From assembly GCA_038373885.1 (NCBI GenBank), contig JAWZYV010012241.1:62001-126000 (forward strand): a stretch of DNA of 64,000 nt, given 5' to 3'. Numbering within the stretch: the first letter of the stretch is position 1; every line of letters starts with the position of its first letter. The position numbers and the translations under genes are program-made. This document shows positions 10,721 through 20,890 of this stretch, in pieces. The notes below the pieces were generated by a model that searched no databases, was not told the origin of the DNA, and was given only the letters and a program-made list of their open reading frames with translations. This stretch comes from Cheiracanthium punctorium. Lineage: Eukaryota; Arthropoda; Arachnida; Araneae; Cheiracanthiidae.

Positions 10721-12046
10721 AAAAATTAGTCATCCCTGGCTTATTTGATGCTATAATTTGAATTTATAGAACCCTGTTATTACGAGCAGTCTGATTTAAA
10801 GGGGCAAATCGTCTCGCTCCCTCCAGCGTCATTGTAACCGAGTCCGACCCAAAAAAAAGTTCAGACATTTGTTAACACCTGGTGATCATAAGCGTAAAGT
10901 TTTCAAAATTATTGGGGGGGCCGGGCCCCACAACCACATATATGTGAGTTGCAAAAGTCGTAACCCCCCGCCTCCCATGAAAAATTTCTGGCTAGGCCAC
11001 TGATTCACGTACATATAACTTAGCTGCCAACTAATGCGGAATATAATTAACTACTTTTTCTAAACGATTTTTTGGCTTAAAATGTAGCAAAATTTTTGTG
11101 CTGCGCCCACAAGCTGGTTACTATTTTGAAAAAAGTAATTAAAAAATATACTGTTTACAAAAAGTGGTTAGTCATATTCCGTAGTAGTTGGCAGCTATCG
11201 CTTACTATATATATGTGTAAATTATTGGAGGCACTCGAACTCTATGGGTCCATAGAATTCTACACCAATGTAAGGTAAGCATCCACGTTAGTATCTTCCT
11301 ACCATGTTATAAGTTAAAAATGGAAGCAAAGTAAAAAATCCAAAGGAGGAAAAAAAAAACATTTTGGATGAGATAGTACATTTTAGACACATCTGAACTT
11401 TTTTTCATTTCATACTTTACATTGCATAATCTGATTTTAATTAACCACAGCCTGGCCAGGGCAGCTTATAGTAACATTTTGTGTTACAGAGCGTCACAAT
11501 GAATACTAAATCATGATTGAAATCAAAAGAAGAAAATGTTTAAAAGTACAAGTAAAGGTTTTTTTTAAACATTTGTAAATGGCGTGAATACTTTTTTATG
11601 TTAGCATAAATTAGTTTTCTGTATTGAGTGATAAATTATTGGGTGGACTCAGCCCCTATTCACAATTTATTGGGGGGGCTCGAGCCCCACGGGCCCATAT
11701 AACTCTACGCCTATGCTGGTGATATCTGTATTTAACTGATGTCAGTTTAGCGTCTTGTTTGAAAACTTATAAAATACGCCTGCATTGCAATAACCAATAG
11801 GTTGTATTAGTAAATTCTCCCTAGACTTCAGGTGTCATTTTTTGAATTTTATATATTCGGTCCAGAATGCATACAGAACTTCACCAAACAAATCTTGTCT
11901 GTGAAATAAAAGTTGCAGATGACTTACGGGACCCTAAGCTGCACTCTTCCAAATAAATCGAAGTGTTTTCAGTGTATTTTTTATTCTACATTTAAAATAT
12001 TATAAAATATATTATTATTTGAAAAATTATGCCTTAAAATTTGAAA
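10721..12046. other. No gene; degraded MITE ends
   Basis: Contains GC-rich relics related to the CAGGGGCGTAGCC family. About 10910-10995 ends TTTCTGGCTAGGCCACTG and shares ATATGTGAGTTGCA with the copy at 18.9 kb. About 11640-11715 has GGGGGGGCTCGAGCCCC. Otherwise AT-rich with no gene. Confidence 0.5.
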
Positions 12047-12284
12047 CAGGGGCGTAGCCAGGGGGCGGTTGATGGGGCTGCAGCCACCTTATGCTTACTT
12101 AAGTAAACGTAAGATAAGAGCTTCAGTTACGGACTAAAACCAAACTAATTTTTTTTCCTCATTAGGTTTTTCCATCTGCAAAGATTCTAGGCTCAATGTA
12201 TGATTTTTATAAAAACACATTTATGAAAAAGGGTTTCTGAGTTCTCAGTCACCCCCGAAAAAAAAAATCCTGGCTACGCTTCTC
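12047..12284. mobile_element. hAT-type MITE, CAGGGGCGTAGCC family
   Basis: The left end CAGGGGCGTAGCCAGG is complemented by CCTGGCTACGC near the right end (last bases degraded to TTCTC). Flanking 8-bp repeats ATTTGAAA (12039-12046) and ATTTTAAA (12285-12292) match at 7 of 8 positions. Non-coding. Same family as 16290-16885 and 18403-18985. Confidence 0.75.
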
Positions 12285-13220
12285 ATTTTAAAATTAAGTA
12301 ATTTTAATTAAGAAACTATGGATTCTTTTAAGAGTCATTCACAACAAAAACCATACTTCCTTTACTGAATTTACAAACATCGATTTAAAAAAGCAGCAAT
12401 AAATCCACAGTGGTCTACCCAACTGATAAAATAAACATTAAATTGCGGTGAACTTTCAAAATGCAAGAATAATTTTAAAGATAAACTCATCGTTAATTTG
12501 AATTTTGAAATCATGTAATCATAAATAAAATCATAAAATATTTTTCAGTCCATGTTTTCTTTTTCCAAGTGATAATAATTTACAATAAATTTGATAGTTT
12601 TAAAACTAATAAATTTCTCATGTTTATCAGTTTGAAATACTGCTGATTCATCAAGTTCACTGATATGTAACCCTTTTGGCATAAAAAACTTAAATAATGG
12701 TGTTTAAATTTTTTTTAATTGATCGTCAACATATTTTTAAAAAATGCAACGATGAAAAATCCTGTTCTGTGCCCACCATTGCTTTCACTCTTTGGTGTTT
12801 GAATCCAGATTGTGAATTTGCAGAAATGAAATAAGAAAGTGAATTTCTAAACATTTCACTAATTATAGCGGATAAAGTGGATTCAAAAGAAAACTTAGGT
12901 GCTTTCACCATTATCATCATTTTCTCAATGGCGTCTTAGGATTAGACAGCAATTTTTATCCGGGTTCTAAAATATTTCATGCAGACAAGGGAGAGTTTGA
13001 ACTAAGAATTGAATTGAAAAATCAACATACGCATGACATAATTAACAATAATTACCGATACGGTCGTCAATAGCAGGAGTCGGTAAGCACAGAAAATCGA
13101 ATTAAAGCCTTTTTAGCTCTGTTCTAAGTTTGCTAATTAATCAGTATAAAATTTTAACTATCTGATGCGGGTAAGAAAAAAAGTACGTACACACACATAT
13201 ATTTACATATTTCGAACTCA
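12285..13220. other. No gene recognised
   Basis: AT-rich sequence. No coding motif or repeat boundary was recognised. Confidence 0.5.
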
Positions 13221-13590
13221 CCATAATAAGGTTGTGAGTCTATGCCGTTCCAGACATTAAGTGACACAATCATCTCTCATTATCTCTCGAGTCTCGAAGC
13301 AACAGAGGATCCCTTTTATGAGCACATTTCGTTTGATAAAAACAATATTGCCGTTTCATGCAGCAGAATGAGTCCGCGTGGGTAAAGCTACGGCGGCTTT
13401 ATGTCTCATCATCATCAACGGAGAGAGATCAGGTGTGCCCCCGCTGCGCTTGCTTGGAGAATCCGCCAGCATCACCTGTCTTAGCAGTGCATTCCGTCAT
13501 CGTGCATTTCTTTACACCTCGGCGAGTTATAGAATCTGACGGAAGAGTGCATTGGAGAAGATCAACCGAAACTTGTCATTCTATCTAAAC
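13221..13590 (-). promoter_or_regulatory. Possible minus-strand promoter and first exon
   Basis: This stretch is distinctly more GC- and CpG-rich than its surroundings. Read on the minus strand it has a TATA-like CATAAAAGG near 13315 and, about 90 bp further on, a good donor context ATTATG followed by GTGAGTTCG at about 13221. No downstream acceptor or coding exon could be matched. This could be an untranslated first exon, or just an island of different composition. Confidence 0.2.
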
Positions 13591-13723
13591 TAGGCTTGCC
13601 AATTTTTACTCACGAATTTAGGGGACTTCCGGGATTAAAATTCGGGACGTGACTAAAAAAAAAAATCTGGAGTGACTTCACTCGACTTTCTTAACACTTA
13701 CGAGTAAGATCATGACCAAGCAT

Positions 13724-14385
13724 TTAACCCTTTGAGTCGCAACCCTTTCCCAATGCTGGAAAAAGGGCAGCCGTTGCCATCGCTCGACTTAACTACCAGC
13801 AAGATGGCGGACGATCGTAATCGTTCATCGCGTGCCACAGATATAGAGACCCTTTCCTGACGCAGCTGGCTGTGCCGGCACAGCTAGCTGTCGTCAAAAA
13901 AGGGTTTCTAGTTTTGAGGCACGCGATGAACGTTTCGATCGTCCGCCATCTTGCTGGTAGTTAAGTCGAGCTGCCCCTTTTTCAGCATTGGGCAGCCGTT
14001 GCCATCGCTCGCCTTAACTACCGCACAGCCAGCTGTCGTCAAAAAAGGGTCTCTAGATCTGTAGCACGTGATGAACGTTGCGATCGTCCGCCATCTTGTC
14101 GGTAGTGAAGTCGAGCGATGGCAACGGCTGCCCTTTTTCCAGCATTGGGCAATCGATCCAGCTGTTCTCGCGTTCTTCCATTTTTCAGCAGATGTCAGTG
14201 CTGTTAAAAATAATCGTGACCATTTTTTACGAGAAATGACGTGCTAAAAAGTAAAGGATTCTCTTGGAGCTATGTCCCCCGCAACTATTTTTATAGAAAT
14301 CAAATCTATTCTTCGTGACTGGCAACAGTCAAAACGTCAGAGTTGGGTGTTCCCAGAGCGGGAACACTGCGCGTTAAAGGGTTAA
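13724..14385 (+). mobile_element. Foldback piggyBac-like MITE, copy D, with partial internal duplication
   Basis: TTAA at 13724-13727 and 14382-14385. Ends CCCTTTGAGTCGCAACCC and GCGCGTTAAAGGG. At 662 bp it is the longest copy, because part of the palindrome is repeated: two successive foldback units meet near 13975-14035, each with CAGCATTGGGCA and GATCGTCCGCCATCTTG blocks. Confidence 0.8.
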
Positions 14386-14411
14386 ATAAATTTTAATTGA
14401 TGAATCATTCA

Positions 14412-14830
14412 AACATATATTCCAAATGGGAGCTCAATCGAATGCGCCGCTTAAACGCTAGCCCACTTTCAAGAATTGCTCCCCATAGGCCATAATGCAA
14501 AAGAAATCGTAGCCCTGTAGAAAAATTATAAGTCCTACACACATCAAAATCAATACGGTCTTACGATGGTGGTTTATAACATATATACCCAATTTGAGCT
14601 CAATCGAATCTACCGTTTAAACGCTAGCGCACTTGCAAGAATTTTCTCCCATAGACCATAATGTAAAAATCTTAGCCCTGTAGAAAAACTATAACACACC
14701 AAACTTACCTATTACACACCAAAATCAATACAGGTCTTGCGACGGTGGTTTATAACATATATACCCTATTTGATCTCAATCGAATGCCCCGTTTAGGAGC
14801 TATCGTGTTCACACACACACACACACATAC
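14412..14830 (+). repeat. Tandem repeat, about 170-bp unit, 2.4 copies, ending in (AC)n
   Basis: AACATATAT starts recur at 14412, 14578 and 14754 (spacing 166 and 176). Each is followed by GAGCTCAATCGAAT-like and GTTTAAACGCTAGC-like blocks, then TAGCCCTGTAGAAAAA. The third unit breaks off into GTGTTC followed by an AC run. Origin unknown. Confidence 0.75.
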
Positions 14831-15009
14831 ATCTCGTAAAAACAGCATAAATGAATTCAGAAGACCTCAGAACGTGTCAATACACCAAAATCTCGAAGTC
14901 GAATTTTTTCATGATTACAATACTTTCCTTACATGGTACATGGTCAGAAAGTAAAAATCGGCACCCAGCTTACTGATTACAGAAGGGCGAGAAAAACAAT
15001 TCAAACAAG

Positions 15010-15221
15010 ATGAACAGCTGGATAGATTGCCCAATGCTGAAACAAGGGCAGCCGTTGCCATCGCTCGACTTAACTACCAGCTGTCGTCAAAAAGGGTCTC
15101 TAGATCTGTGGCACGCGAAGAACGCTTCGATCGTCCGCCATCTTGCTGGTCGTTAAGTCGAGCGATGGCAACGGTTGCACTTTTTTCAGCATTGGGAAAG
15201 GGTTGCACCTCAAAGGGTTAA
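15010..15221 (-). mobile_element. Foldback piggyBac-like MITE, truncated copy E
   Basis: It keeps the CCTCAAAGGG end with TTAA at 15218-15221 and a shortened palindrome. It begins abruptly inside the element at GAACAGCTGGATAG, so the CGCGTTAAAGGG half is missing. Confidence 0.7.
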
Positions 15222-15683
15222 CGCTTAAAACTTCTAATTTATCAAATTATTAAATCATGCTTATTCTATTTAAAAAACGGTACATTTGGCGTCCCGTGGA
15301 TACCGTTCGCAAGACCTATCCCGGCCAGGGCATTACACATTTTTACGCCCTAGGCCAAAGGCAATAATTGCGCCCCCCCCCTCGAAAAATTGATCAATAA
15401 TTCCAATTTAATATGTATAATAATTCGTTTTTTTCTCGAATCATCTTTTTCGCTTGCAGTAGCGTAGCAATTCAGTAGGTGTGTGTGTGTGGGGGGGGGG
15501 GATGAGCTCAGTATGTTTTCATGGATTCTGGACACTGAAAAAGGCACCGATATATGATTATTTTATATCATCCTCCAAAGGTACGGGGGGAGGGCTCGAG
15601 CTCCAAAGCCCCCCCCCTTTTTCTTACAATAGAAATAATACACACAATAATAAGTACTTCCCTTCTTATTTCTAACGTCACTG
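15222..15683. other. No gene; GC-run-rich relics
   Basis: Contains CCC and GGG runs and a GTGTGTGTG stretch near 15480 that resemble degraded MITE interiors. No intact ends or coding sequence. Confidence 0.45.
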
Positions 15684-15859
15684 CTGGAGCGTAACTAGGG
15701 TGTGGGATATCGGGATACATCCCCTTAAGAAACTTTCAAAATTAGTTATTAAGAGCTTTCAGATTTTTATCGTCAAGAAGAAATTAAGTTTATCAATACA
15801 AAATTATATCTCATACAACCCCCCCCCCCGAAAAAAAAATATTCTGGCTACGCTCCTTG
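15684..15859. mobile_element. Degenerate MITE related to the CAGGGGCGTAGCC family
   Basis: The left end CTGGAGCGTAACTAGGG and right end TCTGGCTACGCTCCTTG are imperfect complements. A CCCCCCGAAAAAA block precedes the right end, as in the better-preserved copies. No matching target duplication was found. Confidence 0.5.
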
Positions 15860-16281
15860 CCCCATCGACTGGCATATAACGACTATGTTAAATCATAAAA
15901 CTATTAAAAGTAGAGTGCTATTAAAAATGGCGTTTTTTTTTTTTCGCTCACCTTCATCAGCAGCGTCGACGGTAAAGATTCTTTTGACTTTGTCAAATCT
16001 CGTTTAACTTTCTGCAAAACTTCGGTAATCAGTTTCTGTTCTCGGCATTTTTATGGGTAACCTATCTGAATCAGAATGCACTTTTTCTGGCGATCTTTTA
16101 GATGGAACTATAAGAAACCAGAAATGCTCGTTTCATTCATTGCGCGATGTTTCACCGATATATTTTGGATGAAAGCGCTGATAATGCGTTTTCAATTTTT
16201 TTTTTTTTAATTATAGACGCATTACAGCCAAAGCAACAGACTTTTTCACGAGCAGACATATTTACCGTTCTGTGCGTGTGT
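15860..16281. other. No gene recognised
   Basis: AT-rich sequence with T runs. No coding motif. Confidence 0.5.
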
Positions 16282-16289
16282 GTAGTGTG

Positions 16290-16885
16290 CAGTTAGAGAT
16301 GAGACGGGCTCAGCCCGAGCCCGAAAGCCCGAGCCCGGGCCCGACTCGGGCTCGGGCTCTGTAATTCACGATTGCGTTCGGGCTCGGGCGGGCTCGGACT
16401 CGTGAAAATTTTCTCCTTTGTTGAACATACACCTTGAAACAGATTTTTTAAAAAGTGATTCATGGTATAAATAGACGTACTTATTTCAAAAAATAGCGGC
16501 ACGGGGGACTAGAAGGTGTGTGAAGCTCCAAAATTTATTGTATCCTATTAATGAAGTAGTTAATTTTATTTGTCTTTAGCTGAAATTTCGGGCTCGGGCG
16601 GGCTCGGGCTCAAACTTTAATGATATTGCTCGGGCTCGGGCGGGCTCGGATTAAAAGTCTTCGGGCTCGGGCGGGCTCGGGCTTCAAAAAATGAGCCCGA
16701 ACTCATCTCTAGTGTGCAGGGGCGTAGCCAGGGGGGTGGATATATCTCGATATCCACCCCCCGAAATTTTTGGATTCGTGATGAAATTCCATCTATTTAT
16801 ACACATATAAGTTCATATCCCTCCCCGAAAAATTTTCCAGGCGCATATCCCCCCCCCCGAAAAATTTTCCTGGCTACGCGCCTGG
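16290..16885. mobile_element. hAT-type MITE of the CAGGGGCGTAGCC family, split by a nested MITE
   Basis: Its 8-bp target duplication is GTAGTGTG at 16282-16289 and 16886-16893. The left CAG survives at 16290-16292. A second MITE (16294-16711) then intervenes, and the rest of this element continues from the nested element's duplicated target to CTGGCTACGCGCCTG at 16885. The interior contains ATATCCACCCCCCGAAA-type sequence. Non-coding. Confidence 0.8.
16294..16711. mobile_element. hAT-type MITE, TAGAGATGAG family, copy 1
   Basis: Inverted ends TAGAGATGAG and CTCATCTCTA. The 8-bp target duplication GTGTGCAG at 16285-16292 and 16712-16719 has one extra T before the left end. The interior is packed with GGGCTCGGGC and GAGCCCG blocks in both orientations. 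It inserted immediately after the first three bases of another MITE. Confidence 0.85.
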
Positions 16886-17124
16886 TAGTGTGGTTCTTTT
16901 TTCGGGAACGTTGGGTTATCGGAAGAGCACAGTCGGTCAGGCGCCTTCTCGGTGATAACTTACTTTTAATAATTGTTCTCTCCGGTACCCGTCCTTTCCT
17001 CAATGTGATTGTTCTGCAGCGAATCTCTATAGTTCTGCGCCCTTTAGACCGCTGCGCCCTAGACGTTGGCCTCGGAAATCCGGCCCTGGTCCCGGCTGTC
17101 GTGGGACGGTTGGCAACCCTAATC

Positions 17125-17535
17125 TTAACCCTTTAAAGCGCGGTGAGGACACAACTCTGACATCTTGACTGTTTTCATTCACGAGGAATAAGTTTGACTT
17201 CAATAAACTCATAAGGAGGACATAGTTACACGAGAATCTTTTCTGTTTAGCACCTAATTTCCCGTAAAAATCATCGATTAATTGTAAAATGGATGTCAGA
17301 GTTATTTTTATCAGTACCGGCACATGCTGAGAAATGGCGGACGGAATGAAGTTATACATCAATATATATAGAAGAAAAACTAGATAGATTGTCCATTGCC
17401 GAAAAAGGTGCAGCCGTTGCTATCGCTGTATTTAACCGCCAGAAACATAGCGATCGATCGAATCGCCCATCGCGTGCTACAGACCTATAGAACACTTTTG
17501 ACACAGCTGGCTGTGCGGCGATACACGATGGCAAA
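17125..17535 (-). mobile_element. Foldback piggyBac-like MITE, diverged copy F
   Basis: Begins TTAA then CCCTTTAAAGCGCGGTG at 17129. It retains recognisable but eroded internal blocks (CTCTGACATCTTGACTG, GCCGTTGCTATCGCTG, GCGATCGATCGAA). The distal end is lost. This is the most diverged copy of the six. Confidence 0.6.
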
Positions 17536-17633
17536 GAGCTGCCATCGAAGTCATTGAATATAAAGCAAGTACGGTAAAATCTCGTTACAACGAACTTTTC
17601 AGAATTACGAATATGATCTTCGGTACCTTAAAA

Positions 17634-17828
17634 CAGGGCCTTATTATCGCATGGGCAAATCGGGACATTGCCCAGGGCCCCCGGCTCAAAAGGGCCCCTC
17701 AATTTCAAATTTTGTTCTGAAATATTCTCTTTTATATCAAAATTTTATGAAAAATAAAACAAAATTCATAAAGGGGGCCCCCCAAATTCATGAATGCCCG
17801 GAGCCCTGTTGGTCATAATCAGGCTCTG
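17634..17828. mobile_element. hAT-type MITE, CAGxGCCTxATTAT family, 195 bp
   Basis: Ends CAGGGCCTTATTAT and the complement of ATAATCAGGCTCTG. A perfect 8-bp target duplication CCTTAAAA lies at 17626-17633 and 17829-17836. The interior contains GGGCCCC blocks. Related copies lie at 20299-20740 and 58793-58969. Confidence 0.85.
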
Positions 17829-17836
17829 CCTTAAAA

Positions 17837-18402
17837 TTCGTTATACTGACTTTTTACTGTAACAAAAATGGGATTGTTTGCTGTAAATCTCTTATGCTGC
17901 AATTGATTTGAATATCAATATTTTTAGATCACTGATTAAATCCTACAGGTTTCTATATTAAAACTACTCTCGACAATTCTGTGTCTGGAAATTCTTTTCT
18001 GTCTGAAATGTAGAATACATAATTTTATGAGTATTTTTAGGTGCTAAAAATTAAATAAGAAATATTAATTATTAATTCGTTCGCTTTTTAAAAGCCTAAG
18101 TAATGCTCTGTGTTCTTTTTATTTAATAAACGGTAACTTGGTATAGCGAAAACGAAAATTTATGAATTACTAACAGTTGAAATTATAACAGTGTTTCCTA
18201 AATTTAAAACTTGTTGATTAAATTCTTGATGCAACACTGAACTCTTTGAACGCCTGGCACACGCCTTTCTGTTCAAAGAATTTTTAATTTGAACCACCAT
18301 GAAATCGATGGCTTTTATCCTCGTTTTACTGTGTAAAGTCCAAGTTCATAAATTCAAACATGAGATTTCATGCTGTTCCTAATCTTTGACTTGTCTGGAC
18401 GA
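17837..18402. other. No gene recognised
   Basis: AT-rich sequence. Flanking blocks TTACAACGAACTTTTCAGAA (before 17626) and TTCGTTATACTGACTTTT (after 17836) suggest that the neighbouring MITE sits in an older repeat. No coding sequence. Confidence 0.45.
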
Positions 18403-18985
18403 CAGAGGCGTAGCCACTAGAGATGAGACGGGCTCAGCCCGAGCCCGGGCCCGACTCGGGCTCGGGCTCAGTAATTCACGATTGCGTTCAGGCTCGGGCG
18501 GGCTCGGGCTCGTGAAAAATTTCTTCTTTGTTGAACATACTCCTTGAAACAGATTTTAAAAAGTGATTCATGGGATAAATAGACGTACTTATTTTAAAAA
18601 ATAGCGGCACGGGGGACTAGAAGGTGTGTGAAGCTCCAAAATTTATTGTATCCTATTAATGAAGTAGTTAAATTTATTTGTCTTTAGCTGAAATTTCGGG
18701 CTCGGGCGGGCTCGGGCTCCAAATTTAATAATATTGCTCGGGCTCGGGCGGGCTCGGATTAAAAGTCCTCGGGCTCGGGCGGGCTCGGGCTTCAAAAAAT
18801 GAGCCCGAACTCATCTCTAGTAGCCACGGGGGGGGGTTAGGGGGGTCATAACCCCCCCCCCATGAGGAATTTTTTGCCATACAAAATGTATATTCTTCAC
18901 TCCCTTATCACACACATGTATGCATATATGTGAGTTGCAGTAGTCGTAACCCCCCCCCCATGAAAAATTTCTGGCTACGCCCCTG
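18403..18985. mobile_element. hAT-type MITE of the CAGGGGCGTAGCC family, split by a nested MITE
   Basis: A perfect 8-bp target duplication CTGGACGA lies at 18395-18402 and 18986-18993. Ends are CAGAGGCGTAGCCAC and CTGGCTACGCCCCTG. The element is interrupted 15 bp from its left end by a second MITE (18418-18819). Confidence 0.85.
18418..18819. mobile_element. hAT-type MITE, TAGAGATGAG family, copy 2
   Basis: Ends TAGAGATGAG and CTCATCTCTA. A perfect 8-bp target duplication GTAGCCAC lies at 18410-18417 and 18820-18827. That target is part of the host MITE's end. It closely matches copy 1 at 16294, including the AT-rich centre with AATAGCGGCACGGGGGAC. Confidence 0.9.
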
Positions 18986-18993
18986 CTGGACGA

Positions 18994-19886
18994 TGATTTT
19001 TCTTTTCTCTGGACTTGGAGAATCTTAGGCGCGGAGGAACATCCGGAACATCCAGAGCGGAAATAGCTCCCTCATTCCTTCCATTTATATCGCTTGGAGA
19101 TAATTATTGTCGATCTCTGTCTTTTTTTCTCTTTCACCTTAGGATCGCTTAGAGAGGATACGGTGGTATTGAACTATTTTTTTTTCAACTTTAAAACTTA
19201 AAAAAAATTATAATTATTTTTTAATTACAATCGCTTTTATCAAAATGTATTGTTATTTATAATGTCAAAACCGCATGAATTCGTGGCATAAGCAGACTTT
19301 TTTTTTTTTTTTTTTTAATTCTCCACCTCTTTCGGCTCTCTTCTACTTTCCTATTCTTACTCTTGAATCTATAGGTTTAACCTGCTCTCTCCTAAGGCCA
19401 GCGTTAATGTGGACTCGTCAGTGGTTTTCCGTAACTATTCACCATTTCCACAGTATACGCCACTGTCTAAACTTTTTCGTGAACTGAAATCAACTCTTCA
19501 TGCCTTCTGCCCCCCCCCCCCCCCCAAAAAAAGAGGTGGAAAAAATGATCAGACAATTAATTTCGCTGATTTAGTATCTATTAGTGTTTCGTGACATCAA
19601 AACTTCACGTGTCTACATAAAAATACTTCCATGTACAAGTTTGGGGACAATTTCTTTTTACTCTGTTTGCACAGTCGTCGGGTTTATACATTCAAGGGCA
19701 ACTACGCAGTCAAAACAAACAGTTGGTGGTTCTTCGTAGATAACTTACGAAATGCATTGCTTTTTTTCCAGTATGGTAAGGAACACCAGAGGAATGGGGC
19801 GCTGTTTGAGCATTAGAAACTAGGAATTGTTTTCGTGAGGAGTTACATGAAACTGACATTGACACACTTTTGTCAATTATTGATCA
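18994..19886. other. No gene recognised
   Basis: Mixed composition with T and C runs at 19300 and 19510. Short overlapping frames at 19275-19816 lack family motifs. Confidence 0.45.
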
Positions 19887-20214
19887 TTAACCCCTTAAGC
19901 GGTTTGCCCGTACAGTGTACGTGCTACCCAAAATTGGCCTCAACTGGTTTGCCCGTATAGCGTACGGGCATCGATATTTTCTCCTTTCCTTTTCTGATTT
20001 GCCCGTATATTTCATTATTGTGAAGAGACTATTTAGTATTAATATTTTTCAATGGATGGCGTGGCTTGTCCATGTAACTGAAATGCTTTTCATCCGGGTT
20101 TTTCTTCCTAGCGAGAGAGCGGGAATATTTCATTATGAAAATTTTGTTCTACTGCAAATAATATGCCTTTTTTGGAAGCATTTCGGTAAAAAAATTGACC
20201 GCTTAAGGGGTTAA
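19887..20214. mobile_element. Second piggyBac-like MITE family, 328 bp
   Basis: TTAA at 19887-19890 and 20211-20214 encloses CCCCTTAAGCGGTTTG and its complement TTGACCGCTTAAGGGG. The subterminal region has repeated GTTTGCCCGTA motifs at 19902, 19949 and near 19997. The ends differ from the CCCTTTAACGCG family, so this is a separate non-autonomous piggyBac-like family. Confidence 0.8.
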
Positions 20215-20298
20215 AGATTTCGTGACCAATTTCGAATCATTCTGTATATTGTGCATTGTGTTTAAGTCAAACCTTCACGAGAGGTATATGCCTAGGAG

Positions 20299-20740
20299 CA
20301 GAGCCTGACTAAGGTAAGGGGCAGGCGGGGCAACTGCTCCAGGCTCCCAGTTAACGCTGGACCCCAGAATCCAGAGATGTTCCTACTGCATTTTGTTAGA
20401 AATGTTTTGTTTCTAGAAAAATTTTCCCTCTTACGCTCTGCTTAAATAATTCTCTAAAAAAAGTTATTAAACTATACAGAAAAAAAAATTGTTAATAATA
20501 AAACATTTTTAGGAAAATAATAAATTTCTGGTTAGTATAATGAGGGTCGTGTTGGGAGGTATCAAAGGTCCGCCTTTCTTCAGTTGCAAAAAATGTTTCA
20601 AGCATCCACAGGTCTGGAACTTAAGTAAGCCTGTAGTTCCAGGATTGCTAATTTTTGTAAACTGAATGGGTCTACATTAAAAGGGCTCTCCAATGGATAT
20701 ATGTCTGCCCCGGGTCCCATGTTGGCTTACTAGGGCTCTG
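20299..20740. mobile_element. hAT-type MITE, CAGxGCCTxATTAT-like family, 442 bp
   Basis: Ends CAGAGCCTGACTAAGG and the complement of CTTACTAGGGCTCTG. Flanking CCTAGGAG and CCTAGTGG agree at 6 of 8 positions. It is inserted in sequence that resembles the 3' end of the Penelope relic at 35.6-35.8 kb. Confidence 0.6.
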
Positions 20741-20890
20741 CCTAGTGGGAGTGGGTGCCTTGGAAGGAGGACTTTTTAAGGGATTCTAACGCGTATTCAC
20801 GTTACATCTGGAGAAAACCGCTCACAGCTCCAGACCGTTAGGTCGACAGCCGCGCGGCAGGCCAGAACTCTGTACCTTCGCACTTTAGCT
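20741..20890 (-). mobile_element. 3' end fragment of a Penelope-like element
   Basis: Blocks TTTTTAAGGGATTCTAACGCG, GAGAAAACC and GTTAGGTCGAC align in order with 35710-35800, the region just downstream of the Penelope GIY-YIG coding remnant on the minus strand. Only the terminal region is present. The family assignment rests on that local similarity. Confidence 0.4.

Noticed and set aside
16714..17136. 140-codon frame
   Set aside because: Lies across two MITE fragments and G/C runs; no protein family motif.
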